Part shown: in pieces, positions 22,490-36,208 of the stretch | Layout of the letters: each line of letters begins with the position of its first letter | How positions within the stretch are numbered: the first letter of the stretch is position 1 | Assembly: GCF_038396675.1 (NCBI RefSeq) | Contig: NC_088931.1 | Location: 24,686,001 to 24,750,000, forward strand | Direction of reading: 5' to 3' | DNA: 64,000 nt | Source: Hydra vulgaris | Lineage: Eukaryota; Cnidaria; Hydrozoa; Anthoathecata; Hydridae | Notes under the pieces: model-generated | Database searches by the model: none | Seen by the model: the letters and a program-made list of their open reading frames with translations, nothing else | What the model was told of the DNA's origin: nothing | Program-made: the position numbers and the translations under genes

Positions 22490-25478
22490 CCCCTTCCCCT
22501 AAAAAAGAAAGTGGGGCTCAATAACAGGGTCTTTTTTTTTGAAGGTAGGGGGGGAGGGGAGGGAGGGGACGGGGCTATAATCTAATAGCCACGGCACTGT
22601 GGCTTTCAACGTAACATTTAACGGAACATGTCATCTATGATCTTGTTGAAAACATTAACACATCTTTTGAAAATGGAAAGTTTGTTTAAGAAACTTTTAT
22701 TGACCTGACAAAGATGCTCGGTACAGGGTATTCTATAATCAGGGCCACCCCAAGGGGGTGTATAACCTCCCTACAAAAATATTATTCAACGATTAGTCGG
22801 CAAATTAGGATCCGGTAAGTTCGACCTTTAGTTGGCAATCAGTAAATGTCAGCCAATGAGAAAAAGATAAAATAGGTAAAAAAAATCTGAATTGTAAACA
22901 ACGTGTCACTATAACAAAATATAAAAAGATTTAGATCTATTAAGGCGTATTAAAATCCCACCAAAGTTAAAAAATAAAAAGCATATATAAAGTATATTAA
23001 AATAAGTCTTACAAAAAAGAAGGATAATTATAACATGTGCCTAAATCTATTTAAAATAACTAAAAGATACTCTAAAAAGCTTTACCATGCTAAGTTATAA
23101 GAAAAAAGCAAACGAAGACACTAAAAAAATACAGCATGTAATTAACTGTAATTAAAGTTTTAATTTGAAAAGATAACTATTAAAAACCATTTTCTAATAG
23201 CTTTAGAAAAGTTTAAATGAGCTTGAGAAAGTAGAAATATGTAAATATAGCGCAAGTTAAAATAGGCTATATACTTAAATAATTCCATATATTTAATTTT
23301 GCTATTTGCTAAATATGTTTATCTAAACTTGCGTTTATTTTAATATGTTTATTTGATACTCAAGACAAGAAATTTTTGAGAAATAAATTGCGGGGTAGGA
23401 AATTTATATCTTTATAATTAAATTTATAACTAAATTTTTTGTTTTCAGAAAATTATTTCTTAATAAGAAATGCAATTTTGTCGTGTGAAAAGCTTTAAAT
23501 TTAAAAAGAGCAAAAAAAAAAAAAAAAGGGTCAAGCAGATGCTTCATTAAGAAGTTCTAAGTGAAAGAGAAGAAAATTGTAAAACAGAAAACAATTTACA
23601 AAACTCTCTTCCAACTTCCACATTTTCATAAAGTAGGAAATTTAAATAAGTTCTGATCAGTTTATGATCTGCTGTTTAGATCGTAAACTAGTTTTCCTTT
23701 GCTAAATCGTCAAGCTTCTCATTTTATCGTGTTTAATCTTCATGCTCCTTGTGTTTATTAACTTCCATTTTGATTTTGAACTACTCGGTAGTTAAGGCGA
23801 TTTACAAATTAATTCTTTTATTTGGAATTAGCATGGTTTTATCAGCGTATTATGTCCAAACAGAGGCTTTAAATGATATAGTTTATTTTGCTTCAGGTTT
23901 TTTTAATATTTAAAGAAACTTTTCTTATATTTATATAATTTTCAAATATATTTCTACAATCCCTTATAGTGAATCTAAAGAACACCATTTTGGAGTCTTT
24001 AGATCAAATCCTCTCATCGGCGTTTATATGAATTTAGTTAAAATCTTTTGAAAAAGTTCCTTAATTTACTATTGATCCTAATTGTAATCGATTCTGACGT
24101 ATATTAACTATGTATAGTTGTCAAAACACAATATTTCTATCAATTTTCATAAAAAATACTAGATATCCGACCAAGAAAGAGCTTATAATTAAGAAAATTG
24201 CTAATAAACTATCAGAACAGATCATAATGTTAAGCTATAATGTTCATTTCACTTAAAAAACGTATTTATTTAAAACTTTTTTAAAATTTAGACAAGCGAT
24301 TGTGATTTTAAGAAAATTTAAAAAAAAAAAAAGAATCTTCAGCCTGGGTTTTTTCGCTATAAACATTTATATTTTATGATACCGCAAAATTTATCATTTT
24401 AATTTTTTTCGTCTTTTCATAATTTATAGACCTGACGATTTGACGGAAATATGTCGTAGTCAACAAAATATCATACAGACGCTATAATATTTTAAAATTG
24501 CCTTAACTACACCGAGTAGTTGATAATTCGGAAACAAAATTTTTTGAAGTAGAACTTTATAAAAATTAATTAGCATAATTAAAGAATAAATTAACTTGCA
24601 TAAAATTGATGGTTGTGAAAAAAGCCGTCTCGAGGAAAAAAAAAGCATTAAAGATTTAGGTAATGGTTTTTAAATTTAAATTGTAAATTTCGACTTTAAT
24701 AAACTTTTAAAATGTGAGTTATCTTTTCCGTTCTTTGCTAAAACGTTGAAATAAAATTTTTTATGAATCGCATTGCATTTTAAGCATATATGTTACAAAT
24801 TATCATAAATATGTATAAACTTCTGCACTTCTTTATTAAAATAGTAATGTGAAGTTTAGATTTATTAAACAAATAAGGCATTTTTTTATTTAAAAAAACT
24901 TACGTTGATGTCGAGTAATTTTAATACCAATTTGCCATATAAATTAGAGATTTAAAACAATTATTAGTAATGAAGTTACAGTTTGATCACTGTATTATCG
25001 ATAACTGAAAATTTTTGTTAATTGGTTTTATTTTTATGTTCAGCGGGTTTTCAATTTTGTTCAAACTGTCTCTATTTTCAGTTTTCAAATTGCGTCTTTT
25101 CTCAATAAGGATTGCCATGTTTGGAAACAAGCAGGGCCATTCTACAAGTGCTATATACAAGTATAGGCTTCTAAATACTTGTTTATAACAACTTTATTTG
25201 TTGATTTTATGATTTTATAATGTCTTTTTTAAACAAAATTTAAACATTAAATTCTTTAATCGAAAGATTTCTATTAAACAAAATTGAAGGAGTATATAAC
25301 TTTCTACTAAAAAAATTTTTTGACCTTTTATTTCCGCTAACTTTAAACATAATTTTGTTTATAATGGTTTTCAATTAAGAAAGATTAAGCATATTCTAAA
25401 ATTTTAAAATATTTATCTTTTTTGTTGAAAAAAAATTTATAATGCGATTTAGTTAATAGTTTTTAATATTCCTCAAAT
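22490..25478. other. Gene-poor AT-rich region
   Basis: No supported gene. G-rich runs at 22540-22575 and a CAGGGCCACCCCAAGGGGG sequence at 22739 look like an orphan hAT-type terminus, but no partner end or duplication was found. The rest is AT-rich without coding frames. Confidence 0.4.
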
Positions 25479-25479
25479 C

Positions 25480-25508
25480 TAATAACACCCCTATAGGGGT
25501 GTTATTAG
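25480..25508. repeat. Perfect 29-bp palindrome
   Basis: CTAATAACACCCCTATAGGG continues to GTGTTATTAG as its own reverse complement, directly before a longer hairpin element. Confidence 0.8.
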
Positions 25509-25510
25509 AA

Positions 25511-25723
25511 TACTTATTACAACAAGATATAAGAATTGTCTTTTAATTCATACTTTCAAAGTATCCCATTTATATATTAGATAAACAGTTATTCTGAAAA
25601 ATTTGTGAAAATTTAGCTAAATTTTCACAAATTTTTCAGAATAACTGTTTATCTAATATATAAAGCGGGATACTTTGAAAGTATGAATTAAAAGACAATT
25701 CTTATATCTTGTTGTAATAAGTA
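25511..25723. mobile_element. Hairpin MITE, arms of about 105 bp
   Basis: TACTTATTACAACAAGATAT and onward is repeated almost perfectly in reverse complement, with essentially no loop (axis near 25617). The arms differ at very few positions, which suggests recent formation or gene conversion between arms. There is no coding capacity and no clear target duplication. Confidence 0.85.
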
Positions 25724-26735
25724 ATTATAGAAGTTCTGCTTATAGCTTAAATTCCAATAGTTGTAGAAATATTGTGCAACAGTTGTGCAATTTTTTTCTA
25801 CAACACTAGTTGCAAGAATTCTTTTGTTTTTATTTCCGGAACAACTGTTTATAAGATAAATTTTGTCGTACAACTGACGTTAAGTTGTGCAACTTACGCT
25901 AGAAAATGTTTCCTTTATAAAAGTTGTAATGCAACTGTTGTACGATATCTCTACAGGTATCTCAAAAAATCATTTGAGGTGTTATCTTCAAAAATCCCCA
26001 AAAAGCTCTACATTAAACCTTTGAATAATACAGTAACATCTACTTTTTATAAATTAACTAGCAGTAAGCAACCCGTAATACGGTTTATTAGTAGTTAAAT
26101 CATTGCTCAAAGTAAACGACAAAAAAAGACTGCATTAACATCTATTAAGTTATTTTTAAAATCTGTTACACACAGCAGTTACCATAAAAAGAAAGTCAAG
26201 TAAAGCCTGCTAACACCTAAAAAAAAGAAATGAAAAATAGTTACAATTTTTAATTACAAAAGTATCATTTGCATTTTATTGTTAGTAGGATTAGGATAAT
26301 AATATAACAGAAAATATAAAGAATTAAAAAAATAGCTATAACAGCCCAGCTCTATCAACACAAAACACAGTAACAATAGCGCATAGCATAAGATATTTGT
26401 AAGCACGCATTACAGACATTACTGTCTCTCTTAAATAATTAAAAAAAAAGATTATAAGAAGGCTAGACAACTTAACGTAAAAACACGGGCAAATAACACC
26501 ACATATTAATAAGATATTTTATCAACTAAAATACTTGAACTAAAAAGATTTTATTTATTACAATATTGAACAATTATGGTTAAACAATTTGAACAATTAT
26601 ATCATAAAATAGCAAGCAACTCGTAAAATATTTTATATATATGATCATTATTAATTGTGGTATTAAGAAATACGTAAGAGCTCAGTAATTACATAAGATT
26701 TATTGATGTTCCCTGTACTAATTCTTATTCAACTC
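25724..26735. other. Non-coding AT-rich DNA
   Basis: An open frame of 108 codons at 25772-26098 has no recognisable domain and is rich in repeated GTTGTGCAAC-like words. I do not treat it as a gene. Nothing else is supported here. Confidence 0.4.
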
Positions 26736-26739
26736 TCAT

Positions 26740-26740
26740 C

Positions 26741-26797
<57 letters not shown>
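26740..26797. repeat. (GA)n microsatellite
   Basis: Uninterrupted AG dinucleotides followed by GGGAGAG and an A-rich tract. Confidence 0.95.
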
Positions 26798-26799
<2 letters not shown>

Positions 26800-26801
<2 letters not shown>

Positions 26802-27734
26802 AAAAAAGTGTTAACAAAACAGCATATTAAAAAAAGAAAAAAAGACACGCAATACAGGCTTGGTTGGGAAGCGGGAGCGATTGCTCTCAATTACTGACCA
26901 CTGAAATAATATTTAGTTGCGAAAAAATGGGCAGATATTTTAGCCGTTTTGAGAGCATTTAAGTTTATGTATGTCCGTTACAGTTTATGTATGTCCGTTA
27001 CGTATGTATGTTACAGACATACGTGGAAACATACATAAACTTGAATGTTCTCAAAACATCTTGGTGCGGAAGAATAAAAAGAATGTTTGCGAACACTAAA
27101 AACCCGCCAAATCTACGAACAAACTAATTCTATTGATTCAAAAAATACGCTGACTAAGCAAAATAAAGTTCTAGAGTATTCAATTGAAATGTTTTAAAAA
27201 TTGTATTATTCAAGATTTGTTAAGATTTGAGATTTCTAGCATAAATTGTTTTATAAATATATTATCAAATGAACTGTTACTTTAATACTTTGGCTCATTC
27301 TCGAAGCCACATCTGCAAAGCCGTAAATCTTTTAAACTGTTATTATTTATTTACAAAAATAAATGTTATAAGTATATATTTTTGTAAATTGTCAAAATTT
27401 TGAAAGTTTATTATATATTAAAGATTTTATTAGTATATTCTTATTTTTTATTTAAAAAGTATGTATTTCTTATGTAAATGTAATTTTTTGTATCTGTTTT
27501 TTTATTCTAATATAATATTTATTAATAATCATCAAAGTTAATAAAACTAATTATGAAATAAACATTCAAGAAGTTTCTAGTTACTAAGCACAAACATGCA
27601 TGCAAAGTAGTAACACGCAGATGAACAAGCTTATTTAGCCCCCTCCCCCTCTCCCCGTTTATTAATTTTTACTTGTAATCAACAAAAAAATTATTTCTCA
27701 AAATTAAAAAAAAACTTAAAGTGAAAATCGGCCA
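26800..27734. other. Non-coding AT-rich DNA with a small inverted/direct repeat
   Basis: GTTTATGTATGTCCGTTAC is tandemly doubled at 26962-27000 and followed by an inverted version ending CATACATAAAC near 27050. No genes are supported. Confidence 0.5.
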
Positions 27735-27736
27735 TA

Positions 27737-28267
27737 AAGGTATCCCAAAGTGCCGAGACAAGTTGTGTTTATTTTATAGAGAATGATAAAAAAAATAAAA
27801 GACAAAATTAATTTACAGCACTAAACAAGCTTTAAATGTCCGAAATATTTTATTATTATTTTTAATGCGAACTTCGTAAATATAACAACAACAAAAAAAA
27901 TAATAATATAACTAAAAAAATTCTATAGCAATTTATGATTTAAAAAAAAAAACTTTTATATAATGATAAGTAGCTAAAAAAATTCTTTAATAATCTATTG
28001 AAATTCTACAATGACGTCATTTACTAAAACTCTTTTGAATTAAACGCGCTTAAATAAATTATAAAGTCTGTAGATTGCGGCGTATATTTTAAAGATTCCG
28101 AGAGAATTGCTACTGTGGAGACGGCGAGTTTCGAGTAAAACAACAAAGTTTGTTTTTGCTCGTATACATTTATTATTTTGTTTTACTTAAAAAAATTCTG
28201 CCCAAACATTTTTTTTATCATTCTCTTTAAAATAAACACAACTTGTCTCGGCACTTTGGGATCCCTT
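27737..28267. mobile_element. MITE with long terminal inverted repeats and TA target site
   Basis: The left terminus AAGGTATCCCAAAGTGCCGA and the right terminus (read inward) AAGGGATCCCAAAGTGCCGA continue matching through GACAAGTTGTGTTTATTTTA, about 55 bp in all. TA dinucleotides at 27735-27736 and 28268-28269 fit a Tc1/mariner-like target duplication. The interior (about 420 bp) is non-coding. Confidence 0.82.
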
Positions 28268-28270
28268 TAA

Positions 28271-28985
28271 GAATTTAAAAACATACTAGTAACTGATAAA
28301 TATTGAAACTTTCAGTGTAAAATTGGACCCCTTTTCTACTTAAATACTTTTTTCTGTTTTAAATACTAATTAAAATTATAAGGCCCACTCACTAAACATC
28401 ATCAGCGGTACTGTGAAGCAGTTCCGCTTCCTCCTCATAAAGTTAACCTTTTAATGACTAATTTTAAATTAACCTTTTAGTTGATTTCTATCTAGTTAAT
28501 TTAATTTCTACAGTAACTGAATGATTTAATTATTTCATTTGTTCATCTTATTAAGAAGAATTGTTTCAAATATGTTAAACTTTTCAAGCTACGCTAATCA
28601 TAAAATAGTTATTAAAAAAAAATTAACTTTTTTATTTATAAAATAATTTAGCTTAAATAAAACTAAAACTAGCGTTAGTTTTATCTTGTTGGACTTTTCG
28701 GGGCCGGGGGCTATTTTTATTTTGGAGACCTTTTTTATGTGCCACAGCGTAAAAATGATTAAAAAAAGGTTTTTTGACTATTTCGGGGCACCTAACCTTG
28801 CTAAGCCCGGGGCATCCCTATCTATCATTATATCCCTATAAGACACAAGTATATAAATAAAAATTATATTATACTCTTTGATAAATAAAAGAACATTTGT
28901 TTCCTTACTAAGCAATCGTACGATGTTACTTTATATAAAAAATGTCGCTTAATTTTATAAAAAAAATTATAAAAGAGCTATGTTT
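28271..28985. other. Non-coding spacer
   Basis: AT-rich, with GC-rich words GGGGCCGGGGGC (28700) and AGCCCGGGGCATCCC (28803) that resemble transposon termini, but no inverted repeat pair was established. Confidence 0.4.
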
Positions 28986-30650
28986 CGAAAATATTTGTTC
29001 TAAACGTAATTCATTTTGCTTAAAGTTTTTTCGCGTTATTTAATTTTCACAAACTTGTTAAAATTAAGATTAAAAGATAATTTAACTAAACAACAACGTA
29101 TATCTATAAGAAAATTCGAGATGACTTTGGATATTAGAATTTATTCCTTTGATAAAAGCACAGGTTTTGCACTAATATACGAAAGGGATGCATGTTTTAA
29201 ATTAAGAGAACAAATTAAAAATAGCAGAATTATTGATCATGACCCAACACCCACACTTACTACCAAATTTCAAAAACAATTGTGTAAGTTAAGAAAAGAG
29301 TGTAAGTTAGACACATTTACGTATTTTAAAATGTATCCATCAGATTGCATGCCACCTAGAATATATGGAATGATTAAAGCGCACAAGCCCAAAAAAGATT
29401 GCTCAACGCGTCCTGTTGTATCAACAATCAACACACCACCATATGGAACCTCCAAATACCTCATTAATATTATTCAACTAACAATAAACAAAAACAAAAA
29501 TAGACTTATTAATTCAAATAATTTTGTTAATGAAGCCAGACATGGGAAAATAGATCCCAATAAAGTTCAAGTTTCTTTTGATATAGTTAATTTATATCCG
29601 TCCATACCCATTAACGAAGCTATTCCAGTTATTATTGATATATTAAATAATGACATTGACGACTTAAAGACTCAAACAAAACTTTCGCTTGTAGACATAC
29701 ACCAGTTAATAGAACTTTCATTGAGTGTTTGCTATTTTTTATATGAAAACAAAATCCGAGTAATACCTAATTCAGGTCCAATAGGTTTGTCCTTAATGGT
29801 TGTTATTGCGGAAGCGTTTCTACAAAATATAGAAAGAAAAGCACTTAATATAGCTACTATTCAAACGCGTGAACCAAAAACTTTCATGTGATATGTAGAT
29901 GATTGTCACGCTTGTTTCTAAATATCCTAAACGAACAAATTCCTGCCATAAAATACACTGTTGAACTCGAAAACCACCAAAAACAACTTAACTTTCTAGA
30001 TATTAATATTACGAACACAATGCATGGAACTTATGAATTTCAAATACATCGATAAGAAGCAAATAACTAATATTCAACTTAAACCAAATTCAAATATCAA
30101 TCCTAATATTATCACTGGCGTATTCGAAGGGTTTTTAAGCCGTGCAAAAAGAAGATGTTCTCAAAAATACCTCCAGCAGGAAATTTATTTAAAATTATAT
30201 CAAGATGTATTGAGCACCAACAAAATAGTAAAAAAAAAAAAAGAAAATGGGCCAGTTCTGGTGCTACTGAGCACTCCAAATCATGCCAAGGTACGTTTGA
30301 CTGGTTAAACCCGAAAACCATATAGTAGCTCCAGAAAATCATATTCGGAAAATTCAAGAATCTCTGGAAATAAACAAAGCTAAAGTTCGACAAGAGTTAG
30401 GAAGTGGCGAAAATGTTCTTAATAGGGATAATGGTGATAACATCACAAGAAAAGCTTGGGGCCCCCTTTTACTAGACTATCTGACATCAACATTTAATCC
30501 TATTTCGTATTTTCTCATGCTCTTTTTAACGATCTGTTTTTATTATAACGATTTTCTTTGTAACAATTTTATTATACCTGATGACGCTAAGCAGCGAAAT
30601 ATCGAATAATATATATTGAAATAAAAACAAATATATTTCTCTCATAAAAG
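28986..30650 (+). mobile_element. Penelope-like element, decayed
   Basis: The main frame 29016-29891 is a Penelope-type reverse transcriptase: FDKSTGFALI near 29150, PPRIYGMIKAHKPKKDCSTR near 29350, RPVVSTINTPPYGTSKYL, SFDIVNLYPSIPI near 29575 (motif A Asp present) and NSGPIGLSLMVVIAEAF near 29770. Motif C follows as YVDDCH, but the codon expected to be Arg just before it is TGA (29889-29891), consistent with a CGA to TGA change. After a frame break come LNFLDINITNTMHGTYEFQI (about 29990) and RAKRRCSQKYLQQEIYLKL (about 30140). Further on, IRKIQESLEINKAKVRQELG (about 30345) resembles the tail of the GIY-YIG endonuclease; the GIY-YIG motif itself was not recognised. No terminal repeats were identified. 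Confidence 0.85.
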
Positions 30651-30689
30651 TTTATACGCAGCCATATAAACTTTTTTGTTTATAACTTT

Positions 30690-30733
30690 TATTTTTGATA
30701 AACAACTTTATAAGTTGTTTATCAAAAATAAAA
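30690..30733. repeat. Short hairpin after the Penelope-like element
   Basis: TTATTTTTGATAAACAACTT is followed by a 3-base loop and its exact reverse complement. It is probably a foldback remnant. Confidence 0.75.
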
Positions 30734-31080
30734 AAATATTTACATCAATAAATTGTAATTTAACAAAGAATCTAGACTAGGGTTGTTCGCCGTAAACAAA
30801 AACTTACGAAAATTTCGCATTTTTATCTTCCGTATTTCAAGTTGTTATTGCGGAAGTTGTTCTTTCGCAAATTCACCTTCCGTAATGCGTTATACGAAAA
30901 AAATAAATAATAATTATTCCGTAATAGCTCTTTACGAAAAGAAACTTGCGAAACAAATAATTTCGAAAGAATATTTGCGAAACAGTTCCTTACGGAAGGA
31001 GCGTTTCGGAATGTGCGCTTAGGGAATAAACTCGAAAGTATTCATTAAACTGTTATACAAAAAAATATTATTATTTATTA

Positions 31081-31583
<503 letters not shown>

Positions 31584-31637
<54 letters not shown>
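31584..31637. repeat. (TA)n tract
   Basis: Pure TA repeat directly after the MITE. Confidence 0.93.
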
Positions 31638-31641
<4 letters not shown>

Positions 31642-31792
31642 GATCTTGAAAGATTAAGAAAGTTAGGACGAAGGTCGGGGAGGGAGGGGGGGAGGGGGAA
31701 GGAGTTGCTGAAACAGAATATACGGGGGGCCTAACGCAACTCCAATCTAAATAAAAAAAACTGAAATTTGAGTTAGTTTGACGGAAAGGACA
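31638..31792 (+). repeat. Diverged direct repeat, copy A
   Basis: AGTGATCTTGAAAGATTAAG followed by AAAGTTAGGA and, after a G-rich insert (31675-31725), CTAAATAAAAAAAACTGAAA then TTAGTTTGACGGAAAGGACAA. The same blocks appear in order at 32007-32094. Confidence 0.7.
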
Positions 31793-32094
<302 letters not shown>

Positions 32095-33636
32095 ACGCTT
32101 TCTCCGCAACATGTCCCTATACCAGTGTTTACATGCATTAATATTTATCAAGTACCGACTTTGGTTCACTTCCGACATTCGGTTGTTTATTGTCTTTGGC
32201 TTTTCAGAAATGGAGGTTTACTATTTATATTCTTATACATAAAAACTTAGTAAAATATTTGGTTCCATTACATTTTATGTCAATTTATCACTAATTTTTA
32301 GACTATCTACAGCTCTAAAACTTTCAGCGCTTGTATAATCCTGGTGAGCTTCTATGTTTAAATTTTTTCCCCGGGGCAAAGACTCGGGAAAGGGTTGTAT
32401 TTTACGTACCCGCTTTTTTGCTGCAAAATCTTGCAACTAAATTTTTACTGCTCTCCAAAATAGCCAGAGCTTTAAAACTTTCAGCGGTTGTATAGTTCCA
32501 ATAACGTTGGAATGTTGAAAATTGCGGGGGAGGGGAGGATCAAATTTAAAGCGTACGTACTTTATGGAGTAGTTATTTTTTAGGATTGACTACATGACCT
32601 ATATCTTTTTTTGATTTCAACGACAGCATTGTTTCCCAATCACGCAATTTTATTCGTATAAAACCGTTTCTTTTTTTCCATTAACTTACTGACTCAGGGG
32701 CTAATTAACTGCTCTCTCACAACTTCGGGTAAGTAATGAATGTAAAGAAAGGAACAGGAGAAAAACTGCCTTAGTTATATAGTTAGAGTTAAGCTAACGA
32801 CAAGTTTACATTAAAAATTAGTTCGATAACGACCCTTTTTTTTTAACCGATTTACTATTTGAGGCAAACCTACATGATCCCAAACAAATGACTTTCATGC
32901 TCTAAATTTTCTTTTTTCCCTCAAAATGGGAAAGTTTATGTTGTTCAAGTTATGTTCACTATTTAACTCTTGTTCATTGAAAGACATTTTTAGTATATCT
33001 TATAAAAGTCTAGGTTTATTTATAAAAATTTACTAACTGAAACATATCAATAATTATTGTAATAATTAGTATTTTAGTTACCTAGCTAATCATACGTATT
33101 TGATTCATAAAACGTATTTAAATATTTTTAATATGCCGCGTTTCGTAAGTGTTTTTCCGTAATGAAGTTGTTTCGCAAGTTTCAGTGCGAAAGAGTTTCG
33201 TTTCGAAAGAAATTTGGTTTTTTATCATTATTTCAAAAAATAAAACCTTAAAATGTTCAAATGTTGCAATACTGAAAATAAAATTTTATTATAAACATTT
33301 TGGTATATAAAAAATTTAATTTTTACAATTATATCAGTTTGGCCAACAAAATTTTGTTATAGACTCCGAAACGTCGTTTAGCGAAATAGCTCATTTCGCA
33401 AGTGCGACTTCCGTAAGCCCTATTTTCGTATGTTGCAAAATAGTTTTGTTTCGTAATTCAACTTGCGGAAGACAACATTTCGTAAGAAGCATTTGCGAAA
33501 TGAACATCGGCGGTTTTTTTTGTTTCGTAAAATTCGGTACGAAAAAAGAAAATTCCTTATTCTCAATATCCTTCCGAAAGAATTTTATTTTTCCGGAGTT
33601 GTACGAAACATTCCGGTTAACAACTCTAATATAAAC

Positions 33637-34010
33637 TTATTTGTCAACAAATTACAGACAGTTTTCCATGTTAAATACATAAAATATATATCTAATAAAG
33701 AATTTACCCAATATAAAAATATAGCAGACTTACTTAAATCAGTACCAGTTCTACTGTCTAAAAATTTTTATTATTATTAACCCTTCTAATAATAATAAAA
33801 ACAACAATAAAGGGATCTGAAGTGACTAAAAATCACTTCACCTATTTCTAATCGCTCTAAAAAGTAGTTTTCGGTTCTTTCCAATTGCACTAAAATATAA
33901 AACAAAATTTGCGAAGCTAAGTTGCTTAGTTCTTAAAAATCCGAAAACAGAAAAGCAAAAAACCTGGATATTTTTTAATTAAAACTACTATATTTAAACA
34001 AATTAAATTA
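33637..34010. other. Non-coding AT-rich spacer
   Basis: No gene. A small hairpin TGAAGTGACTAAAAATCACTTCA lies at 33819. Confidence 0.5.
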
Positions 34011-34014
34011 AATA

Positions 34015-34750
34015 AAGCTTTAGGACTTCCTAGATAAGTTGATGGCAAAACTACAACACGTCCTGGTCTAATGATCATGTCAAAGGTTGTTTACATGTTC
34101 ATGTAAGGCATCATACTGCTTGGTTCTCTGTTTGTTTAGATTAATTGTCAAACTAAAAGTCTATAATTGTAATACTGAGATAATGTAACACGATTTCTAA
34201 CCAATGTAGCACGTTCAGTTGTGAACCAATTGATTATGCCAACCAGCATCCCTCGGAAAAAATAGAGAATAAACCATAGGATCTAAGTTGGCAGACATAC
34301 TTGATATAGTTTTAAGAGGATGACCTCTTGGGTAAATAACAACTTTCCTGGAAGCAGGTGGATCACCATCTTTGCCAACAAATACAACTGCAACTTCATT
34401 ATGTGAAGGAAGATTATAGCAATGTCTATCTAGTATTTCAAGTAAAGACATTTTTACAACTGAGACTGAGTGACCTTTTATAGCTGCTCTGTGAATTTCT
34501 TCATCTTCCACTTCAGCCATGTTGTTAAATGCAGAAGCAAATGGGTTCTCTTGACTAATAATAGTTTGCAATCAAAACATTAAATAATTTAAGCAAAGAT
34601 CATTACCACGTTGTCACATTCTAAAATTTACTGCTGCAAGTGGATCATAGATGTATAGTTGACAATATGTCGGCAGAACATTTTGATCTGGCCTAAGATT
34701 ACCTATATGATGAAAAACTTGACCACATATTCTTAAATTTTGGGATCTTT
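34015..34750 (-). mobile_element. Helitron Rep/helicase protein fragment
   Basis: On the minus strand, pieces of a Helitron replicase N-terminal region follow in order: CGQVFHHIGNLRPDQNVLP then CQLYIYDPLAAVNFRM (about 34735-34620), an open stretch 34571-34215 with NLPSHNEVAVVFVGKDGDPP, then ANLDPMVYSLFFPRDAGWH, then after a frameshift RATLVRNRVTLSQYYNYRL (about 34205-34150) and GRVVVLPSTYLGSPKALF (about 34065-34010). This is the usual order: the hydrophobic LYIYD, the DP..YPL.FP..GW motif, the R..QYY.YRL motif and the ILPSSF.GSPR start of the Rep catalytic domain. The HUH motif and the helicase are missing, so it is a truncated, non-functional piece. Confidence 0.85.
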
Positions 34751-34759
34751 TGTGATTGT

Positions 34760-35530
34760 GATCTTTCTATACAATTTTTTTTTGCTACTCTAAATAGCAC
34801 ACACAAATAATCTTTATAAAAATGACATACAAAATTGTCATTTAAAATAAATTAATCAATAATCAATTTGGTAAGCCAAATGTCTATCAACTAAAAACAT
34901 TACAAAAAAACAACAACACACAATAATAGAACACACAATTAGACAATATAACATGTATATAACAGAACTTAAGTAACATAACGTTCATATATAACAGAAC
35001 ATAAGTAATAAGATTACGCAAAATGCTATAAAAAGAAATTATCATATATTTTCAGAATAATTAATAATAAAGGCTAGAAAATACCTAGACCTAAAGCAGT
35101 AACTCAATTTGACACTAAACACTACCAAGCCACACCTCTGCAATAAGTACATTGTTGGGTGGCAAGATTGACAAATCTTGTTCTACTTATTTTCCAACTT
35201 TGAAAACAATAAAATATAAACATATGTACCAACTATAAACACAATACATATATTCAACATTATATAAACATATTTAAACACGTTTATAAAACAATAATAC
35301 AACACATACTACCACATACACAAACAATAAAAAAATATTTTAAACTATTATAAAAACACATTCATAAAACAGTTATAAAGCACATATTACCACATAGACA
35401 TATTTATCAAAAAAAATTTATATGCAAACAATAAACATATATAACTTGAATTGTGCAAGCAAAAACTTTAAAAATGACATGAGAAAATTTAAAAAGATCT
35501 AAAGTAAACAATATATATATAGATATATAT
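34760..35530. other. Non-coding AT-rich DNA
   Basis: AT-rich sequence with repeated ACACATA/CATATAAACA words around 35215-35400 and no coding frame of recognisable character. Confidence 0.5.
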
Positions 35531-35532
35531 AG

Positions 35533-36208
35533 AACCCTTAGATGTTGTCCGAAAGTTTTTTCCATATTTTGTTGACAAAAAGTAAAAATTAAAATGCAAG
35601 ACCGGAATTTTTTTTTTAATAATGATAGACTGCCTGCCCCAACCAAACCCTCAGTCGATGTAGCAGCACTCCCTTGCGGGTCAGGCTATTTGTCAGTCGA
35701 TGTAGCAGCACTCCCTTGCGAGTCAGGCTATTTGTCAGTCGATGTAGCAGCACTCCCTTGCGAGTCAGGCTATTTGTCAGTCGATGTAGCAGCACTCCCT
35801 TCCGAGTCAGGCTATAAGATAGTCGATGTAGCAACACTCCGCGCATGATTTACAGTAAAAAAAATAAAAATAAAAACATTTTATTAAAAAAAATAAAAAT
35901 AAAACATTTTATTAAAAAAAATAAAAATAAAAACATTGTTTATATTGTTAAAAACATTCAGAATGTTTTAAAAACATTCAGAATGTTTTAAAAACATTCA
36001 GAATGTTTTTAAAAACATTCCGGTCAATTAAATTTGCGTTTTTGTGGTTTTTTTATATAACAATTAATTTGTAATTAAATTAATGGTTTTAACTTTCGTC
36101 CAACACGAAAATGTTGGACGAAAGTCAAAAGTAATTAAAAGTGACATATGTGTTGGCGTAAGAATCACTTTTTTCCTTCCGCTCTTCCCAAAGCCAACAA
36201 ACTATAGA

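Noticed and set aside
22539..22760. G-rich tracts as a hAT element end pair
   Set aside because: A CAGGGCCACC-type end is present, but no matching inverted end or 8-bp duplication could be located.
25772..26098. 108-codon open frame as a gene
   Set aside because: No start context, no splice partners, no domain, and it is built of recurrent GTTGTGCAA-like words.
35594..35848. Repeat proteins from the 42-bp minisatellite (both strands; also 50894-51154)
   Set aside because: A unit length divisible by three keeps all frames open; there is no composition or context supporting a gene.
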